This document shows positions 9,675 to 19,429 of a DNA stretch of 20,339 nucleotides, piece after piece. Below the pieces are notes generated by a model. The model did not search any database. It saw only the letters and a list, made by a program, of their open reading frames with translations, and was not told the DNA's origin. Positions within the stretch are counted from its first letter, which is position 1. Each line of letters opens with the position of its first letter. Origin of the DNA: Parachlorella kessleri (lineage: Eukaryota > Chlorophyta > Trebouxiophyceae > Chlorellales > Chlorellaceae); NCBI GenBank assembly GCA_001598975.1, contig BBXU01000145.1:1-20339 (forward strand). Direction: 5' to 3'. The position numbers were made by a program, and so were the translations under genes.

Positions 9675-11773
9675 ATGAACCCGGAGTATGACTACCTTTT
9701 CAAGGCACGTGGGCTCGGTGTGGCTGTCGTGGGGCTGGGCAGTTTGCTTGCCCAAGACTGGTCTCGCAGGCTTGCCTGCAGCTCTGCTGGTGATCAGTCC
9801 CACTGCACGGAATGGCGTTGGCTGTGGCCGGCCAGCTCGTGGCCAGCAGCGCCAACATGTCCTAGCACCTGTCAAAGTTGTAGCGCCAGCTGTTGGGCTC
9901 ATGGCAGGCATCGAGCGTCCAGGGTTATGGGGTGATCTTTTGGCTTATCATAGCCTCTTGTTATTCTCTGCAGCTACTTCTGATTGGTGACTCGGGGGTC
10001 GGCAAATCTTGCCTGCTACTGCGGTTTGCGGTAAGTTTGGCCACCAAAGCAGTCCAACATGCATGGTGTTACGAAGGTTAGCTGCCTGCAAAGATGCTCA
10101 CAAAGACAGAGACTAGAAACCATGCGAGGATTCCTTACTGTGTTGAAAAGATGCAGTGTCGACGAGGCAAGAGTGGCTAAGTGACTGGTGTGGGGTTTGC
10201 CTGCAGGATGATACGTACACAGAGAGCTACATCTCCACTATTGGGGTGGACTTCGTAAGTTCGACCGAGCATCCACCAGTGCATGTCACACTGTCAGTGC
10301 ACCCAATGTTTGCTGTGGCTTTTGTCTGGGACTGCCGAAAGTGCACCTACAGCTGTGCTTGGGTGCTTGCAGAAAATCAGAACTGTGGAGCTGGACGGGA
10401 AAGTGATCAAGCTCCAAATTGTGAGTTCAACTGTCATGCCAAGCCGGGTTGCGCAGAACAGAGGGACATATTTTGCTGAAGTCTGCTCTGCCGTATGTAA
10501 TATCAAGGGGGGTTGATGTTCAGTCCTGCTGCGCCTTCAACTGTCCAAAGAACTGCCTGGAGGTAGTAGTGGGGAAGAGGTGCCTACCATTGTAGCTGGC
10601 GAGGGCAGGGCTTTCCATGCCCATGCGTGTGTATTGAGAAGTTCGTGTACTGCTTGTATTGGAGCCGCTTCGCACTGCTTGTACTGGAGCCGCTGCAGAA
10701 GTTGCCCAGGAGCACTGGTGCAGCACCAGCCCATGATGAGAGCCCTTTGGTACCCTTTTGGGCATGCAGTGGGACACCGCGGGGCAGGAGCGCTTCCGCA
10801 CCATCACCAGCAGCTACTACCGCGGCGCACACGGCATCATTGTGGTGTTTGACGTGACCGACCAGGAGAGCTTTAACAATGTCAAGCAGTGGCTGAATGA
10901 GATTGACAGATATGCCAACGAGAACGTCAACAAGCTCCTGGTTGGGAATAAGGTGTGTGGTACAGGGCTGGAGTGAGGTGGGCGAAGTGGATGGCCTTTG
11001 CTTGAGAGGATCAGTTCTGTGTTTTACATTACCTGAAGGGCGGACGCTGGCTTACTGGCAGCATTGCCTCTGCAGAGTTTTGGGAAATTGGGTTGGCTGG
11101 ACTGCAGCTAGGGGGGTGGGTGGGCCTGAAAGCATGATCCAGGCCAGTGGCTGGGGAGGAACTAATGCGAGCGGTCCATGGTGCAGGTGGATTTGACAAA
11201 CAAGCGCGTGGTGGACTACAACACTGCCAAGGTGTGCTGGCGGGAGCTAGCTTTCCTGTGCAAATCTTCTGTCGTGACATGAGTGCCCACCAGTGCTCGA
11301 GTGTTGTGCATTGACATCTGGGTGGGCAGCCAGCTGGAGATGACTGGCTGGCATGGAGGGCTTGCTTGCCCTCTATCTTCCCCAGGATTGAAATTCTTTC
11401 CGGGATTGTGATTGTTTTGTGGGCCTGCAGGCTTTTGCCGATGAGATCGGTATTCCCTACATCGAGACCTCGGCTAAGAATGCCACCAATGTTGAGCAGG
11501 CATTCATGACCATGGCAGCAGAGATTAAGAACAGGTGGGCCGTGCACTGGGTTGGGCTTTTGGCTAGATACTGCAGCAGGTCTGCCAAGCCACAGTATGA
11601 AGCGGAAGTGGCCCGTGTGTGCGCCCTGGCTTGCTGGCGGCCCCTTTGCTGACTGTCTGGCTTACGGGCGTGCTTGCAGGATGGCACGTGAGCCAGCCAT
11701 CAACAAGCCTGCGAACACTATCAGGCCAGGCGAGGGCAAGGCTATCAGCACGCAGAAGTCCAGCTGCTGCTAA
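9675..11773 (+). CDS. RAB1: Rab1/YPT1-family small GTPase, 8 exons
   Basis: Rab1 is the GTP switch for vesicle tethering between ER and Golgi. Exons: 9675-9704, 9974-10030, 10207-10254, 10373-10420, 10770-10952, 11187-11231, 11431-11534, 11680-11773, joining to 202 codons plus TAA. The N terminus [10 protein letters not shown] is the Rab1 signature. The P-loop GDSGVGKS is at 15-22, the switch I effector YISTIGVDF at 37-45, WDTAGQE at 62-68 with catalytic Gln67, the guanine-specificity motif NKVD at 121-124 and ETSAK at 149-153. The C terminus SSCC provides two cysteines for geranylgeranylation. Length matches the roughly 200-residue family norm. Rab1 usually has Cys where this protein has Val123 (NKVDL), and the NKxD motif is split by intron 5. 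Intron 1 must use a GC donor. Assignment to Rab1 rather than Rab8 or Rab11 rests on the N terminus and the switch/helix sequence ([29 protein letters not shown]). Confidence 0.97.
9705..9973 (+). other. GC-AG intron (RAB1 intron 1)
   Basis: Exon 1 ends TTC AAG and the next bases are GCACGT. The acceptor is CTCTGCAG at 9973. Only this junction gives [12 protein letters not shown], invariant in Rab1. The nearby GT at 9709 would add four bases and destroy the frame. This donor matches U1 less well than the other GC donors in the window. Confidence 0.85.
10649..10694. repeat. 25-base-period direct repeat, two copies (RAB1 intron 4)
   Basis: ACTGCTTGTATTGGAGCCGC at 10649 recurs as ACTGCTTGTACTGGAGCCGC at 10674, differing at one base. 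The repeat lies inside the 349-base intron 10421-10769, which otherwise shows nothing recognisable. Confidence 0.8.
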
Positions 11774-12108
11774 AGGGCCTGGGCAGGCCCCGCAAAGGTG
11801 TAGCGGTTCACTGTGTGCTCCATAGACGGATGGCAGCGTCTTTGGGGAGGCTGGCGTTGCATGTCTTGCCCCCACTGCAGCATCAGGTGGGGATGCCTGC
11901 ATGTCCCCATATGCTCTCGTCCTGCTCTCTTTAATACACTCCGAGCTGCTTAGCTTTCAGTTGTGGCTCATTTTGTATGATGTGCTTGGGGGTAAGCTAA
12001 CTGGCAGGCGCCGCATGTGGTCCCATTAGTAACTTCGCATGTCTTGTCTTCCTGACTGGAAAAGTAGGTTTGTACAGTACATTGGCCAGACAGGTCCGTG
12101 GGAGAATT

Positions 12109-12113
12109 TGTAA
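12109..12113 (+). terminator. UGUAA polyadenylation signal of RAB1
   Basis: TGTAA lies 335 bases downstream of the RAB1 stop, on the coding strand. It fits the green-algal poly(A) signal, with cleavage expected 10-30 bases further on. Confidence 0.65.
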
Positions 12114-12313
12114 TGCCTGGGAACACTACAACATGAGTAGCATGGCGGCTGACCTCGATATGGGTGTGGTGATTAAGCTCTCGTGCATTGACCCACTTTT
12201 GAAGTCAACGCTCAGGGCACTCGGTGCATACTGCCCTTACACATGGACGCTTTCCCCACCTTCCCTGGGAATTTGGGCTGGGGCAAGATCCCACTACGCC
12301 AACATATATAAAC

Positions 12314-12390
12314 CTCAGGCAAGCCCCAGAGCATAACCACTAAAGTTCACCTCTCACTCTGTTCACACTGCCTGCCTCCCATACTACTAA
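12314..12390. repeat. Dispersed repeat family, copy C (upstream of GDA)
   Basis: The first module, CTCAGGCAAGCCCCAGAGCA plus TAAC (12314-12337), matches 17047-17070 at 22 of 24 bases. The second module (12351-12390, CTCTCACTCTGTTCACACTG, then CCTGCC, CAT and ACTA) aligns with 17476-17516. Both modules sit side by side here, suggesting one composite element. Confidence 0.7.
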
Positions 12391-12492
12391 TAACTGCGCC
12401 TGCGCCCTCATACCAAGTTGGCACGCTTGCCCTTAGGAAGGTCACTCCAGCCTCTACGCCGCATCCAGTTGTTGCATGCAGTATCTAGTCCT

Positions 12493-15400
12493 ATGTCTCC
12501 TCGTGCTATTCGTGGAACCCTAGTCGACACCCCTGCGGTAGGCGAAGTACGACTGCGGCATGATGCGATCTGTGTTGTGGAAAATGGCAGGATCGCTGGC
12601 ATCAATGACGGGAGCGAGGAGACCAGCTTGCTAGCCCAATACGGAATCAGTGAGGATCAAGTGCTACGCCTGAAGGTGAGCGCAATAAGTCAAGCTTGAG
12701 ATACTAGTGTTTCGTAATATTGCTGTTTGACGCTCAGTACTTGCTGACCAGGACTGACAACCAGAACTGCCAGCGCTCCCCCCCACCCGGCCCACCACAG
12801 CTGACCTGTAACACCTGTCATGCCCCTGCCAGGCCGGCTCCTTCCTCCTACCTGGCTTCATAGACACACACATACACGCACCCCAGGTAGGCCAAGGCGG
12901 GCAGGTGCCTGGAGGCGCACGCACCCGCATGCATCCCTGCATCTAAAATCCTTGGCAGCGCCAGAGGATACAGCACCTTCATATGACGGCAGGGTGCAAG
13001 CTGTGGGGGGGGCGTAGTCTTGATTTGCTTGCTGCACCCACTGTGTCTGGTGGTGCGCCTGCAGTACGCGTTCACTGGGACGGCTACCGACACGCCTCTC
13101 ATGCACTGGTTGGAGAAGTACACCTTTGCAACGGAGGGCAGGTGCCGGGACCTGGAATATGCAAGGGACCTTTACCGTAAGGTACCCAGCGGACAGCTCA
13201 TCATGCCTGCCACACAGCGTCTGAACCCCGTTCTCCAGCTGGCCTGTGATGCAAAACGAGTTGGTCAGTGACTGACCTTACGAAGGCACCAGACCTCGTC
13301 CTGCATCTCACCTTCACAGGCTCGGGGCACGACTGGAGTTCCACGCCATCTTTGCCAACCCTGTCACCGCTTGTAGCTGCGCGCTGGGGTAAGAGGTTGA
13401 CCGTGCTGCAACCGGGTTGCTGGGCCACGCAGTGGGGGCTGGCTGCTAAACCTTGGCTGCCCTGGCTGGACCCATGCTGCAGGTGGTTGGCCGCACGCTG
13501 GCCAACGGCACCACCACCGCCGCGTACTACGGCACGCTCCACCAGGAGCCATGCAGAGTGCTGGCAGACGTGGTGGAGGAGCTGGGGCAGAGGGCCTTGG
13601 TGGGCAAGGTGGGGACCCCGCTGGCAGGCTGGGCGGGCGGGTGCCTGCGGTAGGGCAGTTGGAGTGAAGCTCATGTCGTGCGGGAGGCTGTGCCCTAGGG
13701 TCTGGCCACTGGCTGGGCTGCAGCTCCACTCCGGCCAGTGCACTGCAGTGCACATGAGAGTGTGGCAGATGGGGTGTGGTGCTGCGTACCCTCCCGCCTT
13801 GCTCGCTGCACAGGCGGTGGACTGAATGGCGCGCTTGCTCTTGCGCTTCCTGCCCTCTCCGTGTGGGGAGCAGGCTTCATGCTTGGCTGGTGCCTGACGT
13901 GTCGGTGACACTGTGCCATGCACAGGCTTGCCTGGTCTAGGGTTGGCAGCTGCAGCCGGGCCCCGACGCTCGGACCAGGTGCAGCAGCAGGGCCCCTGGT
14001 GCCGACAGCCCTTATTCTTTGGCTGGCCATCCACACTCGGGTGGGTCACGCTGACAATGCATACATATGCAGGTGATGATGGATCGGAATTCACCCGGGG
14101 ATTATCAGGAAGACACACAGGAGGGCCTGGAGGCATGCGAGGCCTTCGTAGACTATGTGCAGGCCAAGGGGCTGGACCGGCTGGCCCCGGCAGTCACGCC
14201 ACGCTTTGTGCCCACCTGCAGCCGCCGCCTGCTGCGGGGGTGTGGTGAGCTTGCGCGGCGCCACGGCGGGCTGCATGTGCAGAGCCATGTAAGCGAGAGC
14301 TATGATGCAGGCAAGTGCAATGTGTTGGGGGTGATGGCGGGCGCAGCGGGAGCACGCAGGTGCTGTTGCGATGTGTGGCTTGGTGCCGCTCTGCTTGCAC
14401 AGCAGGCGCCTAAAAGACTGTACTCGCTTGAAAATCCGGGCCCGGGACATGGTGACCCGGCAGCACTCAGCATGATCCAGCTGTCACTCATGGTTGAGTT
14501 CTCATGGGCTGGTGGTGCTGGTGCTGTGCTCCATGCTATTGTGCTGTCTCATGCAGTTGCCTACATGGAGAAGCTGCACCCAGAAGTGAATGGCCGGGAC
14601 CTGACGCTGTTTGATGCCGCGGGGCTGCTTACCCCAAAGGCAGGTGGAGTTGCCGGGCAGCTCTGCAGCCGTTACGCACTTGGCTTTTTGAGGCTGCACT
14701 GTCCTGTTGTAAAAACTTGGCAGCCTGGCACTGCGCATCGGCAGGAAGGTGTTTGTCCCCACACCTTGTGCTGGAGCCTCTTGTTGGTAATGAACTGTCG
14801 CGGGCAGGCACCCAAGCTATGACTCATTTCTGGACTGCTGTGTGGTCTGCAGAGCATACTGGCCCATGGGGTGCTGCTCAGCGATATGGAGCTACACCGC
14901 ATGGCGCAGACGGGAGCAGCTATTGCGCACTGTCCCTTGAGCAACTTCTTCTTTGCAGACGCGCTGTTGAGGTAGGATCGCTGCTGAAGGGAGTGACAAT
15001 GGGCTGGCCCTGCAGCTGGGTTACAACTCTAATATGCAGTGACCAAAAGAGTTGCCAAACAGCGGCCAGGCAAAACAAGGTTATGGTTGCGCTGTTGGCA
15101 CAGCACTCTCTTCCTTGCATCACCCGCGGTGCACCCGGTCCACCAGCAACGCTGACTGATCAAGGGCTGGCGGCTGGGTGCAGGGTGCGGCATGTGCTGC
15201 GGCTGGGCGTGCATGTGGGGTTGGGTACAGATGTGGCGGGCGGGTACAGCCCCTCCATGCTAAGCGCTATGCGTGCTGCGGTGCTGGCCTCCAAGGCTCT
15301 CCACATGCAGAACATCCTGGTGCGTTCCGTGTGGAGGTGTGTATGCTTGAGCTGGCACGGGGTAGAGCTGCCAAACCAGGGCCATCATGCATGGCCGCAT

Positions 15401-16230
15401 GCTTTGTTTCAATCTCCTTTCACGGGGATGTGTTTGTTGATAATAATAGGCAAAGAATACAGAGCAGAGGTGGGGCCGTACAGTACAGACAAGACTGGAT
15501 GCACTTATGCTCTGAGGTGTAAGGAGTGTTTGCGACTGCTGAGCAGCATTTTGGCACTGAATGCCAAGCCCCCATGCTCCTGAGCTGGGAACATGCCTTT
15601 CCCCTCAGTATCACTGACTACGACCACTGTCAGGCAACCCTGCTGGTGACACCCAGCGAGCGCCCAAAGCCTCCTATGCCAAATGGTGCAGAGGGATGGG
15701 AACCCCATGAGCGCGGCTCTCAGATATCAGGAGGAGGGTGACCCGGATGTGCTGACGTGGCGGGATGCACTGTGGCTGGCCACGCAGGGGGGCGCAGAGG
15801 CGCTTGGCTGGCAGGTGTCATGGGGGTGGGCGGGGCGGCAAGCAGCATCCTGTACATCTCATAGGTGCTGCAAACTACATACATTGTGCGCGGAAGGGAA
15901 GGATCTCCACCCAGCATGACTGAAGGTGGTTTTGGCAGATGGCCAGGATACATGCAACCTCAGCTGGTGTACCTTGGGTGAGGCAGTTTCCATGAAGCCA
16001 ACAGCCCAGAGCCTGACTGCAGGCACAGCATTTGCCATGCGCAGGACCGCTGTGGGAGCTTTGAGGAAGGCAGAGACTTTGATGCGCTGCTCATTGACGC
16101 CACAGGGGGGGCCGTCTTTGACACCCTACCCACAGACTCGCCCATGGCCCTGCTGGAGAAGTTTGTCAACCTGGGGGACGACCGAAACATAGTGGGCGTG
16201 TGGGTGCAGGGCAGGCGCGTCAAGGGCTGA
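12493..16230 (+). CDS. GDA: Guanine deaminase, 10 exons
   Basis: This amidohydrolase converts guanine to xanthine and ammonia in purine breakdown and recycling. Exons: 12493-12675, 12833-12886, 13065-13181, 13483-13608, 14073-14310, 14557-14639, 14853-14971, 15184-15319, 15692-15814, 16045-16230, giving 454 codons plus TGA, the length of the human enzyme. Family marks in order: LPGFIDTHIHAPQ with zinc ligands His74 and His76, the TLANGTTTAAYYGT strand, VQSHVSE with His232, ILAHG with His272, AHCPLSN, GLGTDVAGGYSPSML with Asp323, WLATQGGAEALG and LGDDRNI near the end. The ATG at 12493 is the first in frame. No targeting peptide is obvious, so a cytosolic enzyme is likely. Introns 5 and 6 have GC donors. 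The start of exon 9 is ambiguous: an acceptor at 15730 would give 441 residues. Downstream to 16960 there is no UGUAA. Confidence 0.95.
14311..14556 (+). other. GC-AG intron (GDA intron 5)
   Basis: The donor is GCAG|GCAAGT and the acceptor CATGCAG. Splicing here joins SHVSESYDA to VAYMEKLHPE through a split Val codon. The nearest GT (14315) would shift the frame. Confidence 0.88.
14640..14852 (+). other. GC-AG intron (GDA intron 6)
   Basis: The donor is AAAG|GCAGGT and the acceptor TCTGCAG. The join LLTPK-SILAHG lines up residue for residue with the conserved guanine deaminase segment preceding the metal-binding His. The alternative GT four bases later leaves the exon out of frame with the conserved AHG and AHCP motifs. 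Confidence 0.85.
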
Positions 16231-17228
16231 TGGCTGCTGGGCTGAGCTTTATGGTATTTTCTGATTTGAACTCCGGATGGCTCGCCGGCGCCTGCTGCAC
16301 TGGTTCGTGTGTGCCACTATGGTGCCAGGCGGGTGCTGGATGGCTGCAGGGAGGAACTGAAACTGTTGGCAGGACAGGTGAGGACAGGGGAGAGGCAGGG
16401 GAAAGCTGTGCAGACAGGGCTGGATGCAAGGCATACCCTGACTGGCCAGCCATTGTCGCAGCTAGGCTTGGGGCGCTTGTAGCTCAGGTCAGGGAGTGCG
16501 GAGGGCTGTGCGGCCCCCCCGTGGTACCGCTGTAGGTAGGTGCTGGTGATGTTGGCAGGCAATGCGAACAGAGGAGAGGTAGTGGCGAACTGGATGAACA
16601 GTAGGTAGTTTAACTGTAGTATATCCGCATGCGCTTGGATTTGGGCAGGGGTGCCATCTTAAATGTTCCCCGGGTCGCTGCCTTGCTTGCACCTCCCTTG
16701 GCACCTGTGCAGTGTCACTGGGACAGCAACCCCGGGTAACAGCACAACCCTGTCTTGCCAGACATGACTCACCCTCACATCGCCCAAATAGTAGTAGGGA
16801 CATATGGGAAAGCAGGCACACAGCACACCTTGCATTCAGCCCGCTTGCTGCTATCCTCTGTGCCCACCAATTGCAGACAATACCAAGCTGTTGGCAGCCA
16901 GGAAAAACTCAAGACGCTCGAGTAATGCATATCGTCTCTCAGTTGCATCACTTTAGTGGCCCATAGTTGGGGAAAACTCTGTTAAAACCTCACGGACCAC
17001 TGCCAACAACGATACACAGCCCACATATAGCAGTGCTGGCTCAGATCTCAGGCAAGACACAGAGCATAACTGCATAGAACCCTGTCCGCCCAGTATACCC
17101 ATTTCCCCTCTCTGATCGCATTACCTGACACCCTTAATAAATATCGCCAATCTTCGCCCCAGCAGGAAGCCAGGCACGCAGAGTGGCAGCATGCATGCCA
17201 GACTGCGCCAGGGCCTCTCAGGTGGCCC
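16231..17228. other. Convergent intergenic region between GDA and TL17
   Basis: About 1 kb between two genes transcribed toward each other, so it should hold both 3' untranslated regions. No UGUAA signal occurs on the GDA strand up to about 16960, nor on the TL17 strand within this interval, so the poly(A) sites are undefined. A dispersed-repeat copy lies at 17047-17134. No coding exon was recognised. Confidence 0.55.
17047..17134. repeat. Dispersed repeat family, copy D (GDA/TL17 intergenic)
   Basis: It starts with CTCAGGCAAGACACAGAGCA plus TAAC, matching copy C, then TGCAT, CCTGTCCGCC, CAGTATACCCAT (shared with copy A) and CTCTCTGATCGCATTACCTG. It links the modules seen separately in other copies and may be the most complete copy here. 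Confidence 0.7.
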
Positions 17229-18763
17229 TCACTCGTACTGGTTGTTGATGGTGGCCCTGAAGTCACGCTTTGCCTGCTCTGACACCTGGGGCCCCTCAGG
17301 GTTGCTGGGCACGCTGGCACGGAATGCACGCCGGCTGCCACAACCCAGGCTCTTGCGCGTGTCCACCCCCGTCACCGGGTTTACACCGTCAGCATACTTG
17401 CACAAGGCCTGCAGCGGAGGACACTAAGGGTTGGACTACTTGTATACTGCATCCAGTCCTGTTCGCACAGCTCGACTCTCACTCCCTGTTCGCACTACCT
17501 GCCACTCATGCTAGTACTTGAAGCCGGTGCGGAAAGAAGCACCTGAGAGTGACATGCATGCATCATGCTGGGCTTGCTATAGAACTGCTCTCAGCTCCCA
17601 CGGCGCCACAAGCATGCTGCTGCAGTGCCTGCGCAGCTCGCCAAACTATAACAGCCTCGTGGCCAGCCACCTACCATCTGCTGGGACTTGTCGACCAGTG
17701 CGTTTGTAAAGTCAGCCTACAGGGCAACAACATATCAGCGTGTTGCCACACGCACGCTCATGTATGATTAAGAGCCGGATTGTTGATCCCATGCACTCAG
17801 GGCAATGGCTCATGCTCCGAATCCAGTAAGACTACATAATCTCTTGTATATGTACCCGCTGGTCAACAAGAACCTATCACGAAGAGGGACGGAGGCCCCC
17901 CCCCACACACACACACAGGGAGTCCTCAGCAAGAGGATGTGCCCTACAGTGGCAAGGCAGCTGCTTACCCCGTACACGTCGGCCTGGTTAAGGTCGCTGC
18001 GTGTTAGCACCGACCGCTGCAGGATGGCATTCCGCAGCTTGGCCTCCACAAACACAGCCCTGTCAGCGAGAGTGTCGCTCAAGTCTGCACCCTCAAAGTC
18101 AGCACGAGCCTGCGGAGGCAGCATTACAGTAGCACTTTCAAGCAGCCCCTGTTCGATGGGAACAAACCGTCAACCTCTGCCGGATGTCGGCATGCAAATG
18201 ATGCAAGCAAACTCGACTTGCATCCCCCAAGCAGCTCAGAAACGGTCAAGATATCAAACAGATGTGAGCGATGGGCTTGCTACTCACAACCACGGTCTTG
18301 ATGAGGTAAGCAGCCTGCAGGTTTGCGCCCGAGAAGTTGCAGTCCCTACAGTCGGCGGCCGTGAAGTTTGCTCGCTGCAGCTTCTGGTTGGAGAAGTCCC
18401 GGCCTTTGATGTCTGCCTCGCCATACTGCTGCGCTGTGCCAAACCCAAACTCGCCACCCGCAGCATACTCGTACTTGTTCAGCTCTGCACAACACCAGCC
18501 CGAGGCACAAGGGTTCTCTATATTACGTGAGGCTGCTAAAGGCAGGCTGCCTCCAAGGGTGGGCCAGATCTCTCATCGTGCAGACCTGCATGAACTGGCT
18601 GGGCTAGAAGCATGCCTGCCAGCAGTGCTCCACTGCCAGCTGCTGCAGCGTCCTTCAGAGAAAGCGGAATTGCTTTACACTGGACATGACGGCGGTATTG
18701 CTGTGGCGCAGCGCTGGGGGCAGGGCGAAGGCCCAGGTTTACGCACTTTGCGGTGGCTACCAT
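17229..18763 (-). CDS. TL17: Thylakoid-lumen pentapeptide-repeat protein (TL17-like), 5 exons
   Basis: The protein resembles the plant thylakoid lumenal 17.4 kDa protein, whose biochemical role is unknown to me. Exons: 18763-18586, 18484-18288, 18109-17969, 17716-17675, 17408-17229, joining to 245 codons plus TGA. Residues 1 to about 35 look like a chloroplast transit peptide (RRHVQCKA). They are followed by a hydrophobic Ala/Leu stretch ending AQPVHA (residue 59), a lumen-type cleavage site, so the mature protein would begin near Glu60 (about 186 residues). The family motif LNKYEYAAGGEFGFG comes first, then pentapeptide repeats (ANFTA, ADCRD, CNFSG, ANLQA, then ADFEG, ADLSD, through SDLNQ, ADVYG, ADFTN), predicted to form a right-handed beta-helix. 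The tail ALCKYADG...GVDTRKSLGCGSRR keeps two Cys regions typical of the plant protein. The donor of intron 1 (G|GTCTGC) is weak; the others are standard. Intron 3 (17717-17968) carries a poly-C/CA tract. Confidence 0.92.
17447..17516. repeat. Dispersed repeat family, copy E (TL17 intron 4)
   Basis: CTGCATCCAGTCCT at 17447-17460 matches copy B. CTCTCACTCCCTGTTCGCAC at 17476-17495, then TACCTGCC, CAT and CTAGTA, matches copy C. It lies inside intron 17409-17674. Confidence 0.7.
17896..17918. repeat. Poly-C plus CA microsatellite (TL17 intron 3)
   Basis: Nine C residues are followed directly by about seven CA units. It lies inside the intron between 17717 and 17968, on the strand opposite the transcript. 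Confidence 0.85.
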
Positions 18764-19429
18764 GTGTCCACGATTCTTCCCTGAAAATGGTGGTCAGACA
18801 ACCAAACACTGGTAGGGCAATTCAGCATCGCACCAGTGCACTGATCTCCCGATCGTAGCCTGGTCGCAATCCGAAACGAAAGGACCACAGCAGGCCACGC
18901 TTGCACTGGAAAAGAAAGCGCGGCCAGGGCGCTGCTAGGCCCGGTTTGTAGGTTCTGCAACACATGAGTTTGGTGCATCACTACGCCACTTCAGCACCTC
19001 AAAATCAGGGTAGAATCAGAGATAGGCTTCAAAAAGCTCAAATGGCCTCTGTTGTCGTGTTGCTTTGGGCTTGCATGTCATGTATCTCTGGCCTCAGGGT
19101 TGCGGGCTGCCAGTCAAGAGACTTGTTCATGCAGGAATAAGAACCTGGCAACCTAGAGATACGTTGGAACACGTGGTACACAGCCAAGCAAGCGCTGCTT
19201 GCCATAACCAGAAGAGGCGCAGCTGAGGTGTCTCGCATCAAAGCATCATCGCACTCAGCACTGGCACTGGCACACTTGCTTCACGCAGACAGCAGGGAGA
19301 CGCAGCAACAAAACATAGCAACAAAAACCTGGGTATCAAGCAAAAGAGTGCAAGTTGTGTTTCGCAACAAAGCCAAGCTTGCGGGACACGTCAACTTTGT
19401 ACTCAGCTACCAAAGCCATGGTGGCCCTC
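18764..19429. other. TL17 upstream region and tail of the neighbouring gene
   Basis: About 670 bases separate the TL17 start codon from the stop codon of the small gene to its right. Both read leftward, so the segment should contain the small gene's 3' untranslated region and the TL17 promoter and leader. No UGUAA on the minus strand, no TATA box and no coding exon stood out. Confidence 0.5.

Larger units (their letters stand above)
11774..12492. other. RAB1 3' untranslated region and GDA upstream region
   Basis: The first part, to roughly 12130, is the likely RAB1 3' untranslated region, ended by the UGUAA signal at 12109-12113. The remainder must contain the GDA promoter and 5' leader, including a dispersed-repeat copy at 12314-12390 about 100 bases before the GDA start codon. 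No protein-coding segment is recognisable. Confidence 0.6.

Noticed and set aside
9705..9710. GT donor at 9709 for RAB1 intron 1
   Set aside because: It adds four bases to exon 1 and throws the invariant [12 protein letters not shown] out of frame. The GC donor at 9705 restores it exactly.
13201..14136. Minus-strand 311-codon open frame opposite GDA
   Set aside because: It crosses GDA exons and introns without respecting either, is Pro/Gln/His-rich and matches nothing known. GDA on the plus strand is certain.
15609..15691. Exon starting after the good pyrimidine-rich acceptor CCCCTCAG in GDA
   Set aside because: Exon 8 ends on a codon boundary, and this acceptor would give TAT CAC TGA, an immediate stop.
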